A stretch of 18,675 bases of DNA. It comes from JASFWK01 sp050049355 (GTDB taxonomy: Bacteria; Chloroflexota; Anaerolineae; B4-G1; DUEL01). The DNA is taken from assembly GCA_050049355.1 (NCBI GenBank), contig JASFWK010000034.1, positions 1 through 18,675 of the forward strand, in the 5' to 3' direction. The position numbers were made by a program, and so were the translations under genes. This document shows, one piece after another, positions 1 to 8,560 of the stretch; position 1 is the first letter of the stretch; every line of letters begins with the position of its first letter. The notes under the pieces were generated by a model, which was not told where the DNA came from, ran no database searches, and was given only the letters and a program-made list of their open reading frames with translations.

Positions 1-127
1 TCCCCACAGCGCCCAGGAATCGAACGGGCAAGATAGAACCAGTGCCGAGTCTTCTGGTCGAGTGTGGCACGCTGTTGAGCCCGTTCTATCTGGCGAGTGG
101 ACGGTTGCAGATTGGACGAGCGACCCG

Positions 128-165
128 GGCAGGCCGGCAGCTTGATCGCGGCCTGCCTTTGCCTT
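128..165 (+). terminator. Rho-independent terminator-like hairpin
   Basis: GGCAGGCCG at 128-136 pairs perfectly with CGGCCTGCC at 149-157, with a 12-nt loop, followed by the T-rich run TTTGCCTT. It probably ends a gene transcribed from left of the window. The rest of 1-245 holds no gene that I can support; another inverted pair (GAACGGGC near 22, GCCCGTTC near 79) could form a longer-range stem. Confidence 0.6.
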
Positions 166-245
166 AGGCCGCTGCCGGACAGTTGACGGCGGCCCCTACG
201 ATGCCGCTCCGGAGGCGTGAAGGCTCTTCGAGTGGTTGATCTCTG

Positions 246-2033
246 GTGAAGAAGATACGCGTAATAGCTGCTACGGCTTGTGCCCTCTCCATTCTTCTCA
301 TCCTCACTTCGGTACTGGCCTTCGAGCTCTATTTGGGAAACCGCATCTATCCCGGTGTGCAGGTGTGGGGTGTGCCCCTGGGTGGGAAGGGATTGGACGA
401 AGCGGCCGAGGCGCTGGATTCACACCTGACTGCACTCCAGCAGCCGGTCCTCATCCTGCGCGGTCCAGAGCGCTCCTGGCAGATCCGACCGGCCGATCTG
501 GGTCTACGGCTGGTGGCAGAGGCCACGGCCCAGGAGGCTTTCAGGGTGGGCCGCGGGCCCAGCGAAGGGCTGTTCGCACACCTCCGCCTCCTGCTTTTCG
601 GGCACAGTCCCCCTCCAATCCTCTCCTACGACGAAGCGACGGCACGCCTCTATCTGGAGACGCTGGCAGAGGAGATAGACCGCCAGCCTGTGGACGCCGC
701 GCTCACCCTGGAGGGGACCACACCGATCTCTTCTCCTGCCGAGTCGGGCCGCGCGCTGGACGTTGCGGCCACCTTGTCGGCTGTAGAGAGCAGCCTGGGG
801 GACCTGGTGGGAGGAGGCAGAATAGATCTGGTCATGCGGGAGATCTCGCCGCAGGTGACCGACGCCGAGCCGGCGCGCGAGCGAGCCGAACTGCTCCTAT
901 CCGAGCCGTTCCTGCTGATGCTCCCCAATCCCCGAGAAGGAGACCCTGGCCCGTGGCAGCTTTCGCCGGAGGAACTGGCAGGCCTGCTCACCACCTTCGC
1001 CGTCGATGGGCGTCTGGAGGCCACGCTGGACGAGCAGGCCTTGCGTTCTTACCTGGAGGGGCTGGCGCCGGCACTGGCAGTGGAGCCGGTGAATGCGCGT
1101 TTCCACTTCGACGAGGCCGCAGGGCAGCTGGAGGTCATCGCTCCCTCGACCGAGGGGCGAGCGCTGGACTTAGAGGCCAGTCTGCGAAACGTCCTCGCAG
1201 CGGTGGAGGCAGGCCAGCACCTGGCTCCTCTAACTGTGCAGAGCGTGCCGCCCACCTATTCCGAGACCGCCACCGCCGAGGCATTGGGCATCCGAGAGTT
1301 GGTGGGGGAAGGGGATTCGTACTTCATCGGCTCCCCATCCGGGCGGGACCACAACATACGTCTGGCGGCAAGCAGATTCGATGGGGTGGTCATCGGACCC
1401 GGAGAGACATTCTCCTTCAACGAGTACCTGGGAGAGGTGAGCGCCGAGGCCGGCTACGACGAATCCTACGTCACAGCCGGCGAGCAGCTCGCCATCGAGG
1501 TGGGCGGGGGGATCTGCCAGGTCTCCACTACCGCCTTCCGCGCTGCTCTATGGGGCGGATATCCGATCACCGAGCGGTGGTACCACTACCAGCGGGTGGG
1601 GTACTATGAATTGCGCGGATACGGGCCGGGGTTCGACGCCACCGTCTACTCGCCGGTGGTTGACTTCAAGTTCGCCAATGATCGATCGGCAGCACTGCTG
1701 ATCGACACAGAGGTCGAAGAGGAAACACACAGGCTCGTCTTTCGCTTCTACTCCACCGACGACGGACGAGAGTTAGAGATAGAGGGACCAGAGATCACCG
1801 ACGAAACGGAGCCGGGCCCGCCCATCTACGAGTTGGACGAGTCGCTCGACCCCGGTACTATGATCCGCTGGCAGTCAGCCACAAACGGCCTGACCGCCAC
1901 AGTAGAGCGGTGGGTGCGAGATAGCGAGGGGAACCTTCTCCACCACGATACCTTCGTCAGCCAGTATGCCCCCCGGCGCGCGGCCTATCACTATGGGCCA
2001 GGCTACGACCCGCAAGAAGAGACCTCCGACTGA
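246..2033 (+). CDS. VanW family protein with N-terminal membrane anchor
   Basis: This 595-residue protein starts at GTG; no strong ribosome binding site is visible, but the start places a basic MKKIR and a hydrophobic segment (about residues 6-27) at the N-terminus, fitting a signal anchor. The middle part resembles the putative peptidoglycan-binding repeats that precede VanW domains. The VanW domain lies at about residues 365-500 and shows the family pattern: NIRLAASRFDG, PGETFSFNE, GGGICQVSTT, and a Y-rich stretch ending in YSPVVDFKF. VanW proteins are found in glycopeptide-resistance clusters, but most chromosomal members, including those of Gram-positives and Chloroflexota, have unknown cell-envelope roles. 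There is no vanA/vanB-type ligase nearby, so resistance should not be inferred. Its stop lies 14 bases from the convergent flavoprotein gene. Confidence 0.9.
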   Translation: MKKIRVIAATACALSILLILTSVLAFELYLGNRIYPGVQVWGVPLGGKGLDEAAEALDSHLTALQQPVLILRGPERSWQIRPADLGLRLVAEATAQEAFRVGRGPSEGLFAHLRLLLFGHSPPPILSYDEATARLYLETLAEEIDRQPVDAALTLEGTTPISSPAESGRALDVAATLSAVESSLGDLVGGGRIDLVMREISPQVTDAEPARERAELLLSEPFLLMLPNPREGDPGPWQLSPEELAGLLTTFAVDGRLEATLDEQALRSYLEGLAPALAVEPVNARFHFDEAAGQLEVIAPSTEGRALDLEASLRNVLAAVEAGQHLAPLTVQSVPPTYSETATAEALGIRELVGEGDSYFIGSPSGRDHNIRLAASRFDGVVIGPGETFSFNEYLGEVSAEAGYDESYVTAGEQLAIEVGGGICQVSTTAFRAALWGGYPITERWYHYQRVGYYELRGYGPGFDATVYSPVVDFKFANDRSAALLIDTEVEEETHRLVFRFYSTDDGRELEIEGPEITDETEPGPPIYELDESLDPGTMIRWQSATNGLTATVERWVRDSEGNLLHHDTFVSQYAPRRAAYHYGPGYDPQEETSD

Positions 2034-2047
2034 ACACTCAGACTCGG

Positions 2048-3304
2048 TCAGTCTAATCCCGCCGCAGAGCGGCCGGCCACCCAACCTGTGGAGAACGCTG
2101 CCTGCAGGTTGTATCCGCCAGTGTCGGCGTCCACGTCCAGCACCTCGCCAGCGAAGTAGAGGCGATCCACCACGCGCGAAGCCATCGTATGCGGATCGAC
2201 CTCCGCCGTATCCACCCCACCGGCGGTGATGATCGCCTCCGCAAACGATCGATATCCAGTAACCTGCAAGCGGAAATCCTTCAACCACATTCGAAGCCGC
2301 TTCCGCTCCTCCGCCGTGATCTGATGCCCAGGCCTATCCGATGGGATACCCACCAAATCCATGCAGACCGGGATCAGCTTACTGGGCAGCAGCCCCTTGA
2401 GCAGCGTGCGGAACTGCCGCTTGCCGTGCGCGTCCAGGTCGCGGAGGAGCCGCGCATCCAGTTTGGGATGGTCGAGGGCTGGCTTGAGGTCGATAGAGAG
2501 AAACACCTCCTGGCCCCGCCGCAGCGCGTCCACAATCTGTCTACTCAGCGAGAGGATGATCGGTCCAGAGACGCCGAAATGAGTAAAAAGCATCTCACCG
2601 AACGCCTCAGCCTGCTTCTGACCTTCAAGCCACACCCCAACGGAGACGTTGCGCAGGCTCAGGCCCTGAAGACGGGGCGCGGCGTCGCCGGCTGTCTCCA
2701 GGGGGACTAGCGCTGGCCTGATTGGCACGATGGTGTGCCCCACCGATTCGGCCATTCGGTATCCATCACCGGTGGATCCGGTAGCGGGGTAGGAGGCCCC
2801 ACCGGTGGCGACAACCACCGCGTCTCCGCGATAAGTGACCGGGGAAGACCCCCCGCCGGCCTCCACCCCAACCACCTGTCCTCCCTCAAGAAGCAGCCGC
2901 TCGACCGGGGATCGGGTGCGCAGCGACACGCCGCGTTCGCCGAGCCACCGCACCAGCGCATCGACCACATCCCGAGCCTTCCCGCTGGCCGGGAAGACCC
3001 GCCCGCCTCGTTCGGTCACCGTTGGCACACCTATCCCCTCGAGAAAATCGATCAGCTCGGCGCTGAAGAAGCGGTAGAGGGCAGGGCGAAGGAAGTGCCC
3101 GCTGGGTTCGAAGTGCTCGGTGAACTCAGAGATCGGAGCCACGTTGGTCAGGTTGCACCGACCCTTGCCGGTGATACGCAGCTTCCGCCCCGGACGGTCC
3201 ATCTTCTCAAGAAGAAGAACTTCAGAGCCAAGCTCGGTGGCCTGGCCGGCAGCCATCAATCCAGCCGGCCCACCTCCAACCACGATGATCTTAGGTCCCG
3301 CCAT
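2048..3304 (-). CDS. BaiN/RdsA-like (HI0933 family) FAD-dependent oxidoreductase
   Basis: The 418-residue protein belongs to the HI0933/YhiN flavoprotein family, often annotated as NAD(P)/FAD-dependent oxidoreductase or aminoacetone oxidase family protein. Visible motifs are the N-terminal dinucleotide-binding fold IIVVGGGPAGLMAAGQA, the family signature GKGRCNLTN at about residues 46-54, GGASYPATGSTGDGY, and the C-terminal FAD-closing segment LYFAGEVLDVDADTGGYNLQ. Length is normal for the family and the frame is intact. The enzyme is expected to be cytosolic; its physiological substrate is not established for most members. It lies 81 bases downstream of the NTPase gene on the same strand, so the two may be co-transcribed. 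The ATG at 3304 is the first in-frame start; no clear Shine-Dalgarno is seen. Confidence 0.9.
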   Translation of the reverse strand: MAGPKIIVVGGGPAGLMAAGQATELGSEVLLLEKMDRPGRKLRITGKGRCNLTNVAPISEFTEHFEPSGHFLRPALYRFFSAELIDFLEGIGVPTVTERGGRVFPASGKARDVVDALVRWLGERGVSLRTRSPVERLLLEGGQVVGVEAGGGSSPVTYRGDAVVVATGGASYPATGSTGDGYRMAESVGHTIVPIRPALVPLETAGDAAPRLQGLSLRNVSVGVWLEGQKQAEAFGEMLFTHFGVSGPIILSLSRQIVDALRRGQEVFLSIDLKPALDHPKLDARLLRDLDAHGKRQFRTLLKGLLPSKLIPVCMDLVGIPSDRPGHQITAEERKRLRMWLKDFRLQVTGYRSFAEAIITAGGVDTAEVDPHTMASRVVDRLYFAGEVLDVDADTGGYNLQAAFSTGWVAGRSAAGLD

Positions 3305-3385
3305 GCCGATGATCCCATACGAAAGAGGCGAGCGCCCGCCGCCTGCTCACAGTGGCTCTGAGACGCTCCTCCTTCAGACCGAATG

Positions 3386-3907
3386 TTATTCCCTCACCCA
3401 CTCTACCACCCGCTCTGGCAGCTCATCCCGGTTCGCCCTGGTCACCTCCCACTGGGCCACCTGAGGCCTGGCCCTAAGTGCATCCACCCAGGGGTGGGGC
3501 CTAATCATCGCTGTCGCCACCACCGCGCACGGGCCGTCGACGGCATCCAGCACGGCATCCTTGAAGGCCCCACAGAAGAGCTCCATCTTGCCGATCTCAT
3601 CCACCACCACGATGCGTCTCTCCCGCATCGCCCGTCGCAGGGCTGCCACCCCCACGTCTTCAATGACGCCTACGTCCACACCGTACCGGCTCACGCTGGG
3701 ACGCCCCTCTCCCCTCAGATCCACGTGGGCCATCACCGCCTCGTGGCCATCGAGTGTCTCCAGGCGGAAGCCCCTCCGCCTGCCAGAGCGGCGGATCTCC
3801 TCCGTGTAGAAGCCCCCGGCTCCCTCACCCAGGACCTCCGCCACCGCCCGGATAACCGTCGTCTTGCCGATGCCCGGCCGCCCCACCAACAGCAACGTAC
3901 GTCCCAT
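3386..3907 (-). CDS. THEP1-type nucleoside-triphosphatase
   Basis: This P-loop protein of 173 residues matches the THEP1/NTPase_1 family, first described from hyperthermophiles, which hydrolyses NTPs to NDPs; the cellular role is unclear. Walker A is GRPGIGKTT (residues 9-17) and Walker B is IVVVDEIGKMEL (about 99-110), the DEIGKMEL form being typical of the family. A GTG nine bases upstream gives a longer reading, but the GGAGG ribosome binding site abuts that GTG and sits 8 bases before the ATG at 3907, so I prefer the ATG. The gene diverges from the PAP2 phosphatase gene and precedes the flavoprotein gene on the same strand. Confidence 0.88.
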   Translation of the reverse strand: MGRTLLLVGRPGIGKTTVIRAVAEVLGEGAGGFYTEEIRRSGRRRGFRLETLDGHEAVMAHVDLRGEGRPSVSRYGVDVGVIEDVGVAALRRAMRERRIVVVDEIGKMELFCGAFKDAVLDAVDGPCAVVATAMIRPHPWVDALRARPQVAQWEVTRANRDELPERVVEWVRE

Positions 3908-4053
3908 CGTCGACACCTCCGCTCCAGATTATAGATCAGTGCGCTTGATTGCTCAACCGAATGGGTCGATGCGCAATCCGGCGGCGGCGACCTGGCTCAG
4001 CGTCGGCTGCCGGCCCTTGCTGCGCCACTTTGCTACCCGCTGGCAAGCAGCTG

Positions 4054-4062
4054 TGATATAAT
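4054..4062 (+). promoter_or_regulatory. Extended -10 promoter for the PAP2 gene
   Basis: TGATATAAT is an extended -10 box (TGN + TATAAT). A possible -35 (TTGCTA at 4030-4035) is 21 bases away, too far to be strong, which fits an extended -10 promoter. Transcription would begin near 4069, about 38 bases before the ATG. Confidence 0.55.
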
Positions 4063-4106
4063 CTCGCGTGCAGCCAACGGTCGAGGCCTGCACGAAGGAG
4101 GTTGAG

Positions 4107-4991
4107 ATGGAAGCCATACTGGACTGGGGTGTAGACGTCATTCTGTGGTTTCAGCGGGGTAGTCCCACGTTAGACCTACCCTTCAGGGTCCTCACGTTCA
4201 TGGGAGTGGAAGAGTTCTTCCTGCTGCTCCTGCCCCTCGTGTACTGGTGCCTGGACCGCCGCACGGGCGCCCGGCTGATGATCGTGTTTCTCTTCTCTTC
4301 CTACTTGAACGCAGCAGCGAAGGAGTTGGCAGGGCAGCCACGGCCTCCCGACTACGCTCCAGAGCGCGTCCGGCCGCTTTCGACAGCGAGCGGCTACGGG
4401 CTTCCCAGCGGCCACACTCAGAACGCGGTCGTAGTGTGGGGCTACATCGCCTCGCAGTTCCGACGCGCCTGGCTGTGGGTGGTCGCCATCCTGCTGATAG
4501 TTCTCATCCCCCTCTCGCGCGTCTACCTGGGAGTCCATTTCCCCACCGACCTGCTGGGCGGCTATCTTCTGGGCACGGCGCTCCTCCTGCTCTATCTTTG
4601 GCTGGAGCCAGAGGCCGAAGAGTGGCTGGGCGAGAGGGGCCTGGCCTGGAAGCTGGGCGCGGCGCTCGCCGTGCCTCTCCTGCTGACCCTTCTCTTCCCC
4701 ACTGAGGACGGCGCCAGAGAGGGCGGCGCGCTGGCAGGAATGGGAATCGGTTTCGTGCTGGAGCGTCGCTGGGTCGGTTTTGAGGTCAAAGCGACGTGGT
4801 GGAAGCGAGCGCTGCGCTTCCTGGTGGGAGTGGTAGTCCTTGCAGGGCTGTGGATGGGGCTGGGGGCGGCCCTCTCCGGCTTGGAGCCGGCACTGGTCCT
4901 CCGCTTCGCCCGCTACGGCCTGATGGGTCTGTGGGGCGGGTTGGGTGCGCCGTGGACGTTCGTGCAGCTGAAGCTGGCGAGGACGGGGTGA
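4107..4991 (+). CDS. PAP2 family membrane phosphatase
   Basis: This is a 294-residue integral membrane protein with several hydrophobic helices and the three-part PAP2 acid phosphatase signature: KELAGQPRP (K72, R79, P80), PSGHTQNA (S101-G102-H103), and SRVYLGVHFPTD (S137, R138, H144, D148). These residues form the phosphatase active site in lipid phosphatases such as phosphatidate or undecaprenyl-pyrophosphate phosphatase; the exact lipid substrate cannot be told from sequence. The reading frame is open 13 codons further upstream, but AAGGAGG ending 5 bases before the ATG at 4107 fixes that start. The C-terminal third adds further transmembrane helices beyond the catalytic core. Confidence 0.9.
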   Translation: MEAILDWGVDVILWFQRGSPTLDLPFRVLTFMGVEEFFLLLLPLVYWCLDRRTGARLMIVFLFSSYLNAAAKELAGQPRPPDYAPERVRPLSTASGYGLPSGHTQNAVVVWGYIASQFRRAWLWVVAILLIVLIPLSRVYLGVHFPTDLLGGYLLGTALLLLYLWLEPEAEEWLGERGLAWKLGAALAVPLLLTLLFPTEDGAREGGALAGMGIGFVLERRWVGFEVKATWWKRALRFLVGVVVLAGLWMGLGAALSGLEPALVLRFARYGLMGLWGGLGAPWTFVQLKLARTG

Positions 4992-5076
4992 CGCATAACC
5001 GCGCCCAAGATATCAAGCCGGGGAATACAACGCAATGGTTGGAGATGATAAGAGTTGATACCGCCTTTGGGCGGCG

Positions 5077-6102
5077 CTACCACCAGGGGAAGAACGAGGT
5101 CTGCGTGGTGGCCGTCATACCCTCGTACTCCACTCTCACCTCCACCACAACCTTCCTGCCAGGAGGTGGAGAGGGGATTGAGAAGAAAACATCGGTGATC
5201 CCCCGTTCGTTGGTCGGGGGGAGTGTGTAGTTGACCGTCTCCGAGGGGTAGTAGACTTGAACCGTGGCCAGGGCTTCGCCGACCGGTTGCCGGCTGCCAA
5301 TGGTTACGTAGACGGAGATGGTCTGATACCCTTCCCGGTTCGTGACCGCATCCCGGACCGCAGCTCGCACCCGCAGCTCCGGGGAGGCGGGCTCAAAGTA
5401 TCCTTCCCCATCAGTCCGACTGGTCTGGGGCCTGGAAGGCGCAGGCCTTCGATCTAGCGCATCGAAGGGGACACCGAAGCGGTAGATGTACTCGACCCCC
5501 AAAGCCCCCACCACGACCTGCTCCCCTCGGGAACGCTCGGGGTGCCACTCCATCCGCATACATTCAAAGTACTGAACGAGTCGATCCCCCTCAGGTTTGA
5601 ACTCCGAGATCGGATAGCCAAAGATATCCGCGCCGCCGTGATTCCTGTAGAACTCGAGAAAGGCATATTTCAACAAGTGCCCGGTCTCTGGGATGATGAT
5701 CTCTAAGCGGTTGTTGGACGGCCACTGATCGCGCGGAAGCGGTGGGTCACCATGCCCCAAGATCGTTCCGAGCCGACCCAGTTGGACCTTGTGTGGATCC
5801 TCGTATTCCGGGTGCCATTCCATGCGGGCGTTATCGAAGTACTGGACCCACAACGCGAGCTCAGGATCATAGAAGAGGTTCGTCTGAGGATAGCCGAAGA
5901 TGCGCAGCTCGCCCCTCGTCTTGAAGAACTCGAGGAAAGGACCTTGCACCCAGTATCCCGTCCGGTAGAAATACTCCCGGTCCCCTTCCTGGAAAGGGAC
6001 TGGCGGCTGAGGAGCCGCGCAGGCGTCGCGGGCGGGCAGCGCAGGCATTATTACAGATAAGAGCACCAGCGCCGATATGACTAGGCGGGTGTAGGTAGAC
6101 AT
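5077..6102 (-). CDS. Secreted protein with two FGYP/VQYF repeats and a C-terminal beta domain
   Basis: The 341-residue product begins with a signal peptide (MSTYTRLVISALVLLSVIMP, probable cleavage near DACA/APQ). Two related units of about 55 residues follow. The first runs from LEFFKTRGELRIFGYP through VQYFDNARMEWHP. The second runs from LEFYRNHGGADIFGYP through VQYFECMRMEWHP. Such FGYP...VQYF...MEWHPE repeats recur in exported proteins of Chloroflexota in my recollection and recall LGFP-type repeats, but the function is unknown. The last 100 residues look like an immunoglobulin-like beta domain (LRVRAAVRDAV...VVVEVRVEYEG). The start is set by GGAGGAGGGG just upstream; the longer open frame would bury the signal peptide. 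Confidence 0.75.
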   Translation of the reverse strand: MSTYTRLVISALVLLSVIMPALPARDACAAPQPPVPFQEGDREYFYRTGYWVQGPFLEFFKTRGELRIFGYPQTNLFYDPELALWVQYFDNARMEWHPEYEDPHKVQLGRLGTILGHGDPPLPRDQWPSNNRLEIIIPETGHLLKYAFLEFYRNHGGADIFGYPISEFKPEGDRLVQYFECMRMEWHPERSRGEQVVVGALGVEYIYRFGVPFDALDRRPAPSRPQTSRTDGEGYFEPASPELRVRAAVRDAVTNREGYQTISVYVTIGSRQPVGEALATVQVYYPSETVNYTLPPTNERGITDVFFSIPSPPPGRKVVVEVRVEYEGMTATTQTSFFPWW

Positions 6103-6146
6103 CCTTCCCCTCCTCCACTCCGGCGGTTCCAGTACGAAGTGGTACA

Positions 6147-6175
6147 ATTGTACACCATGTTTCCTATTCGTGCAA
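6147..6175 (-). promoter_or_regulatory. Sigma70-type promoter of the secreted repeat protein
   Basis: Read on the minus strand, TTGCAC (6175-6170) and TACAAT (6152-6147) are separated by exactly 17 bases, with TG two bases before the -10. The predicted start near 6140 leaves a leader of about 38 bases before the ATG at 6102. Confidence 0.6.
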
Positions 6176-6363
6176 TCTTGGAGATTCGCACCCTCATATG
6201 TGGTGTCAACGTGGCGCGCATCCCCCATATATATATGTGCCCATTCCTCCGAGAGGTGCGGCCCAACATAGAACCTTCAAGCCTCAAGAACGCACGTGCC
6301 ACAGGCTTCTGCGAGTCTGCCGCAGGGCACCAGCACGGAGTGGCAGGTGCTACGCGTTGGGTC

Positions 6364-6391
6364 TTGACAAAACCTGCGACAGTGGTATAAT
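6364..6391 (+). promoter_or_regulatory. Consensus promoter of the tRNA gene
   Basis: TTGACA at 6364-6369 and TATAAT at 6386-6391 are both perfect consensus hexamers with a 16-base spacer. The mature tRNA begins 12 bases after the -10, as expected for a strong stable-RNA promoter. Confidence 0.85.
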
Positions 6392-6403
6392 CCAAAATGC
6401 CGT

Positions 6404-6475
<72 letters not shown>

Positions 6476-6490
6476 CCTACCTTCACCTCA

Positions 6491-6526
6491 GTCCTTCAGG
6501 ATGTCACACAACCGGTCCTGAAGGAC
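6491..6526 (+). terminator. Hairpin after the tRNA
   Basis: GTCCTTCAGGA (6491-6501) pairs perfectly with TCCTGAAGGAC (6516-6526) around a 14-base loop. It lies 15 bases after the tRNA and could terminate or help process the transcript, although no T-run follows. Nothing else is recognisable between here and the recombinase remnant. Confidence 0.4.
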
Positions 6527-6685
6527 CACCGTCTAGGGCCTGCCACCGGCTTCCCCAGCCAGCGTTCTGCCGGCTCATCTGGCCTCTCCAAGAAAGCGCC
6601 CCGCCTAATCGTCGCGCCTGAATGCCAACACTATCACACCTGCCCTGGACAGGTTGTGACAGCACACCAGCCGGAGGCTTTCAGG

Positions 6686-7078
6686 ATGGAGATAGACATG
6701 ACCCTCTCGCAAGCCGCTAAGGGCTATCTCCTCAATGCCTACTCACGGCAGGCAGCCCAGTCCCCATACCTGGCCAACTACGAGACTGCCCTCCGGCGAC
6801 TTCGGGGCTATGTCAGTGACCTTCCCCTCTCAGAGATCACAGCCAACAATGCCCGTAAACTCCAGGCCCGTCTCAGATCGCGGGCCATCACACCTGATGG
6901 CATTCCCTCGCCACCTGCACGGAAGCTGTCCGATCAACATACACGATCGTTCAAGCGCCCGGGGCAGGTAGAGTGTGTGAATAGCCTCCCTACCGAAGCA
7001 CGCGGTCGCCGTATTCTCCTCTTCCTACCGAATACGGGGTCCGCGCACTGGAATCTATGTCAAGAAGAAGCCGCCTGA
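6686..7078 (+). pseudogene. Truncated tyrosine recombinase (N-terminal SAM-like domain only)
   Basis: The frame encodes 130 residues. Residues 5 to about 75 (MTLSQAAKGYLLNAY, LANYETALRRLRGYV, LPLSEITANNARKLQARLRSR) have the pattern of the core-binding, SAM-like domain of phage or Xer-type integrases, in which helices precede the catalytic domain. The match fades after LSDQHTRSF; the remaining 45 residues look unlike a recombinase, and the R...HxxR...Y catalytic residues are absent, so the gene is a remnant with its catalytic part lost. The ATG at 6686 has GGAGG 8 bases upstream; a GTG at 6656 gives a longer reading. It lies directly downstream of a tRNA, the usual location of an integrative-element integrase. 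It does not look like an integron integrase, which would carry the IntI-specific insertion in the missing part. Confidence 0.55.
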
Positions 7079-7107
7079 CTCTCGAAGCCAGGTGGCTTCT
7101 TTGTTTG
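7065..7107 (+). terminator. Strong Rho-independent terminator
   Basis: GAAGCCGCCTG (7067-7077) pairs with CAGGTGGCTTC (7089-7099), 11 pairs including one G-U and extendable by flanking A-T pairs, followed by TTTGTTTG. It overlaps the stop codon of the recombinase remnant and would insulate the downstream region. Confidence 0.75.
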
Positions 7108-7108
7108 T

Positions 7109-7313
7109 AGGGAATGCAGCGTGATTGTGTCAGGGGCGAACCACCACCGCGAGGAGGGGGGGCAATCCGCCCTGCAGCTATCGCCGTCTAGATGTTCAAT
7201 GGGAAGAAATGCCGGATAAAGTCCCTGTGGGGCGTTCTGTACGGCAGAAGGTCTGCACAAGATGTCGTTTGGGATCTTATGTAGGAGGAATGCGGCAGAA
7301 TGACATGTTGGGC
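7109..7313 (+). repeat. Noncoding repeat copy 1, ending at a GTTGGGC junction
   Basis: This 205-bp block is similar to 11557-11946. Shared stretches include TGATTGTGTCAGGGGCGA, GATAAAGTCCCTGTGGGGC, TTTGGGATCTTATGT and GGAGGAATGCGGCAGAAT. Similarity stops right after GTTGGGC (7307-7313), the core of an integron R' box, and the next gene differs between the copies. I read it as the left boundary (attI-like or attC-like site, or the end of an ancestral cassette) of the array. It lacks the clear L''/L' arms of the other attC sites. Confidence 0.7.
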
Positions 7314-7385
7314 CGCTCGCCTTCAAGTCCGGGCAAGAAGGCAAGCGCAATCAGCCCTCGTCTGCAAAACAAGGAGTGAAGACCT

Positions 7386-7775
7386 ATGTCTGAACATATC
7401 ATCTTTGTCGGCACCTATGACATCCCCAACGGTGCAATCGATGATTTCCTCGCTGCCAACAGAGACATGAGCGAGTTCGTGAAGGCAAACGAACCAAGGC
7501 TTGTGAGCTGGCACACCTACATCAGCAGCGACCGATCCGAGGCCACCACAATCATGATTCACCCAGATTCCCAGTCCCTCGAATTCCATCTCCAAGTCGC
7601 AGCCTCAAGGATCCAGGGCGGGGTTCAGATCGTCCGCACGAAACATATGGAGCTCTACGGAAACGTCAGCGAGGCTGTCATCGAACGCCTGCAACTCATT
7701 TCGGAAAGCTCCGGGGGATGGCCCATAACCGTCAAGAGGCACCTGCACGGATTTCCCGAGTGGTCCCAGCCATAG
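7386..7775 (+). CDS. Small protein, probably an ABM-like dimeric alpha/beta barrel
   Basis: The product has 129 residues and an intact frame. AAGGAG lies 9 bases before the ATG. The opening EHIIFVGTYDIPNGAIDDFLAANRDMSEFVKANEPRLVSWHTYISSDRSEATTIMIHPDSQSLEFHL has the rhythm of antibiotic-biosynthesis-monooxygenase (ABM/YgiN-like) domains: a first beta strand, a helix with charged residues, then strands carrying the W-H-x-Y and MIHPD segments. No catalytic residue can be assigned. The family covers quinol and heme monooxygenases and many proteins without known activity. It is the first gene after repeat copy 1, 79 bases past the GTTGGGC junction, and therefore the probable first cassette gene. 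Assignment to ABM is by pattern only. Confidence 0.7.
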   Translation: MSEHIIFVGTYDIPNGAIDDFLAANRDMSEFVKANEPRLVSWHTYISSDRSEATTIMIHPDSQSLEFHLQVAASRIQGGVQIVRTKHMELYGNVSEAVIERLQLISESSGGWPITVKRHLHGFPEWSQP

Positions 7776-7858
7776 TGAAGGAGGCTACATCTGCCCACTT
7801 CCCAGGAGTAGCGGTCCCCACTTGCGAGCGACCTAACAACTCGAAATCGGAGTATGAG

Positions 7859-8386
7859 ATGCGTGGTCCAAGAGATGTGTTTGATGACGAGCACGTCTGC
7901 ATACACGTCTTCAACTCAAATGCCTTGATTCCGAACCCGCTGTTGAAGAGCTACCGCAGAGTACCTGGCCGCCCGAAGCGGGGGAGAATGTTCCAGGTAG
8001 GAATACCCGAACTGTTGGTGTGCACGACAACAGCGAGTTTCCTCAATGTGTTTCAGTACTTCTGGCCGGTTTCTCGAGACAAATTCAGGTACTTACAGGA
8101 ACAGATGGCGGTGCAGTTTGAGAAGGGCAAGATTGCGGGGAGGGGAGATATCGATGATTTCGCAAGGTATCTGAAGGCCCAGGGAGATGAGCTGAGGTCA
8201 GGATGTGGCGCATCGGCAGTTGCTCTCACCCTGAACGACTACACCCGATATTGGAGTTCAGATGTGATCGATCTGTGGCACAAATCAGGTATTGAGGAGT
8301 TTGTTGTATTCAAAGACCCGAGACGAGCGCCGTATCTGTGCGACTACCCGTCCCTACAGAAGGGTTTCAAGCGTCCTCCGCCATAG
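7859..8386 (+). CDS. Protein of unknown function
   Basis: I do not recognise this 175-residue protein. It has no signal peptide or membrane segment and is mixed in composition, with aromatic-rich stretches (FLNVFQYFWPVSRDKFRYL, LNDYTRYWSSDVIDLWH) and three cysteines. An open frame extends upstream to 7718, overlapping the preceding gene, but the ATG at 7859 has GGAG 6 bases before it and avoids the overlap, so I chose it. It follows the ABM-like gene after 83 bases and precedes an attC-like half site at 8440, so both genes may share one cassette, which is less common than one gene per cassette. Confidence 0.6.
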   Translation: MRGPRDVFDDEHVCIHVFNSNALIPNPLLKSYRRVPGRPKRGRMFQVGIPELLVCTTTASFLNVFQYFWPVSRDKFRYLQEQMAVQFEKGKIAGRGDIDDFARYLKAQGDELRSGCGASAVALTLNDYTRYWSSDVIDLWHKSGIEEFVVFKDPRRAPYLCDYPSLQKGFKRPPP

Positions 8387-8439
8387 AGGGCAGTAGAAGT
8401 TGGTTTGGGGTTGTGGGACGAGAACCGGATTGGGGCGCA

Positions 8440-8497
8440 ACCTAACCTCGCGTGGAGCCGACGCTGTTTCGTCGGGCGCCATAAGCTCAATCCGAAA
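8440..8497 (+). other. Degenerate attC-like site
   Basis: The left half is convincing: ACCTAAC (R'', 8440-8446), an 8-base spacer, then GAGCCG-A-CGC (8455-8464), nearly identical to the L'' arm at 15791. The right half is eroded (GGGCGCC, ATAA, GCTC) and no GTTRRRY box follows at the expected distance near 8490. The R'' complement with upstream bases, GTTAGGTTGC, differs from the cassette I start GTTGGGCCGC (7307-7316) only by three transitions, so it may be the old end of that cassette. Confidence 0.45.
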
Positions 8498-8560
8498 GTG
8501 GATTTCCTTGAGTGAAACTCACAGGTGCAGCTTTCATGGCAAGCTGCAGGGAGGTGAAAA

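Noticed and set aside
236..1609. A 457-codon frame overlapping the VanW gene in another frame
   Set aside because: Low-complexity Gly/Arg/Ala/Pro composition; the VanW frame has clear family motifs.
6262..6268. GCCCAAC upstream of the tRNA gene as an R'' box
   Set aside because: No arms or R' partner; it lies left of the array in the intergenic region and is likely chance.
7192..7281. Small conserved peptide frame (KKCRIKSLWG...SAQDVVWDLM) shared with 11831-11930
   Set aside because: Between the two copies I count 5 first-, 5 second- and 4 third-position differences, with no coding bias, and each copy has a stop at a different place. The block is better seen as noncoding.
7832..7838. ACCTAAC followed by AACTCGAAAT as another attC R'' box
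   Set aside because: No matching L arms or GTTRRRY box within a normal distance that does not lie inside the next gene.
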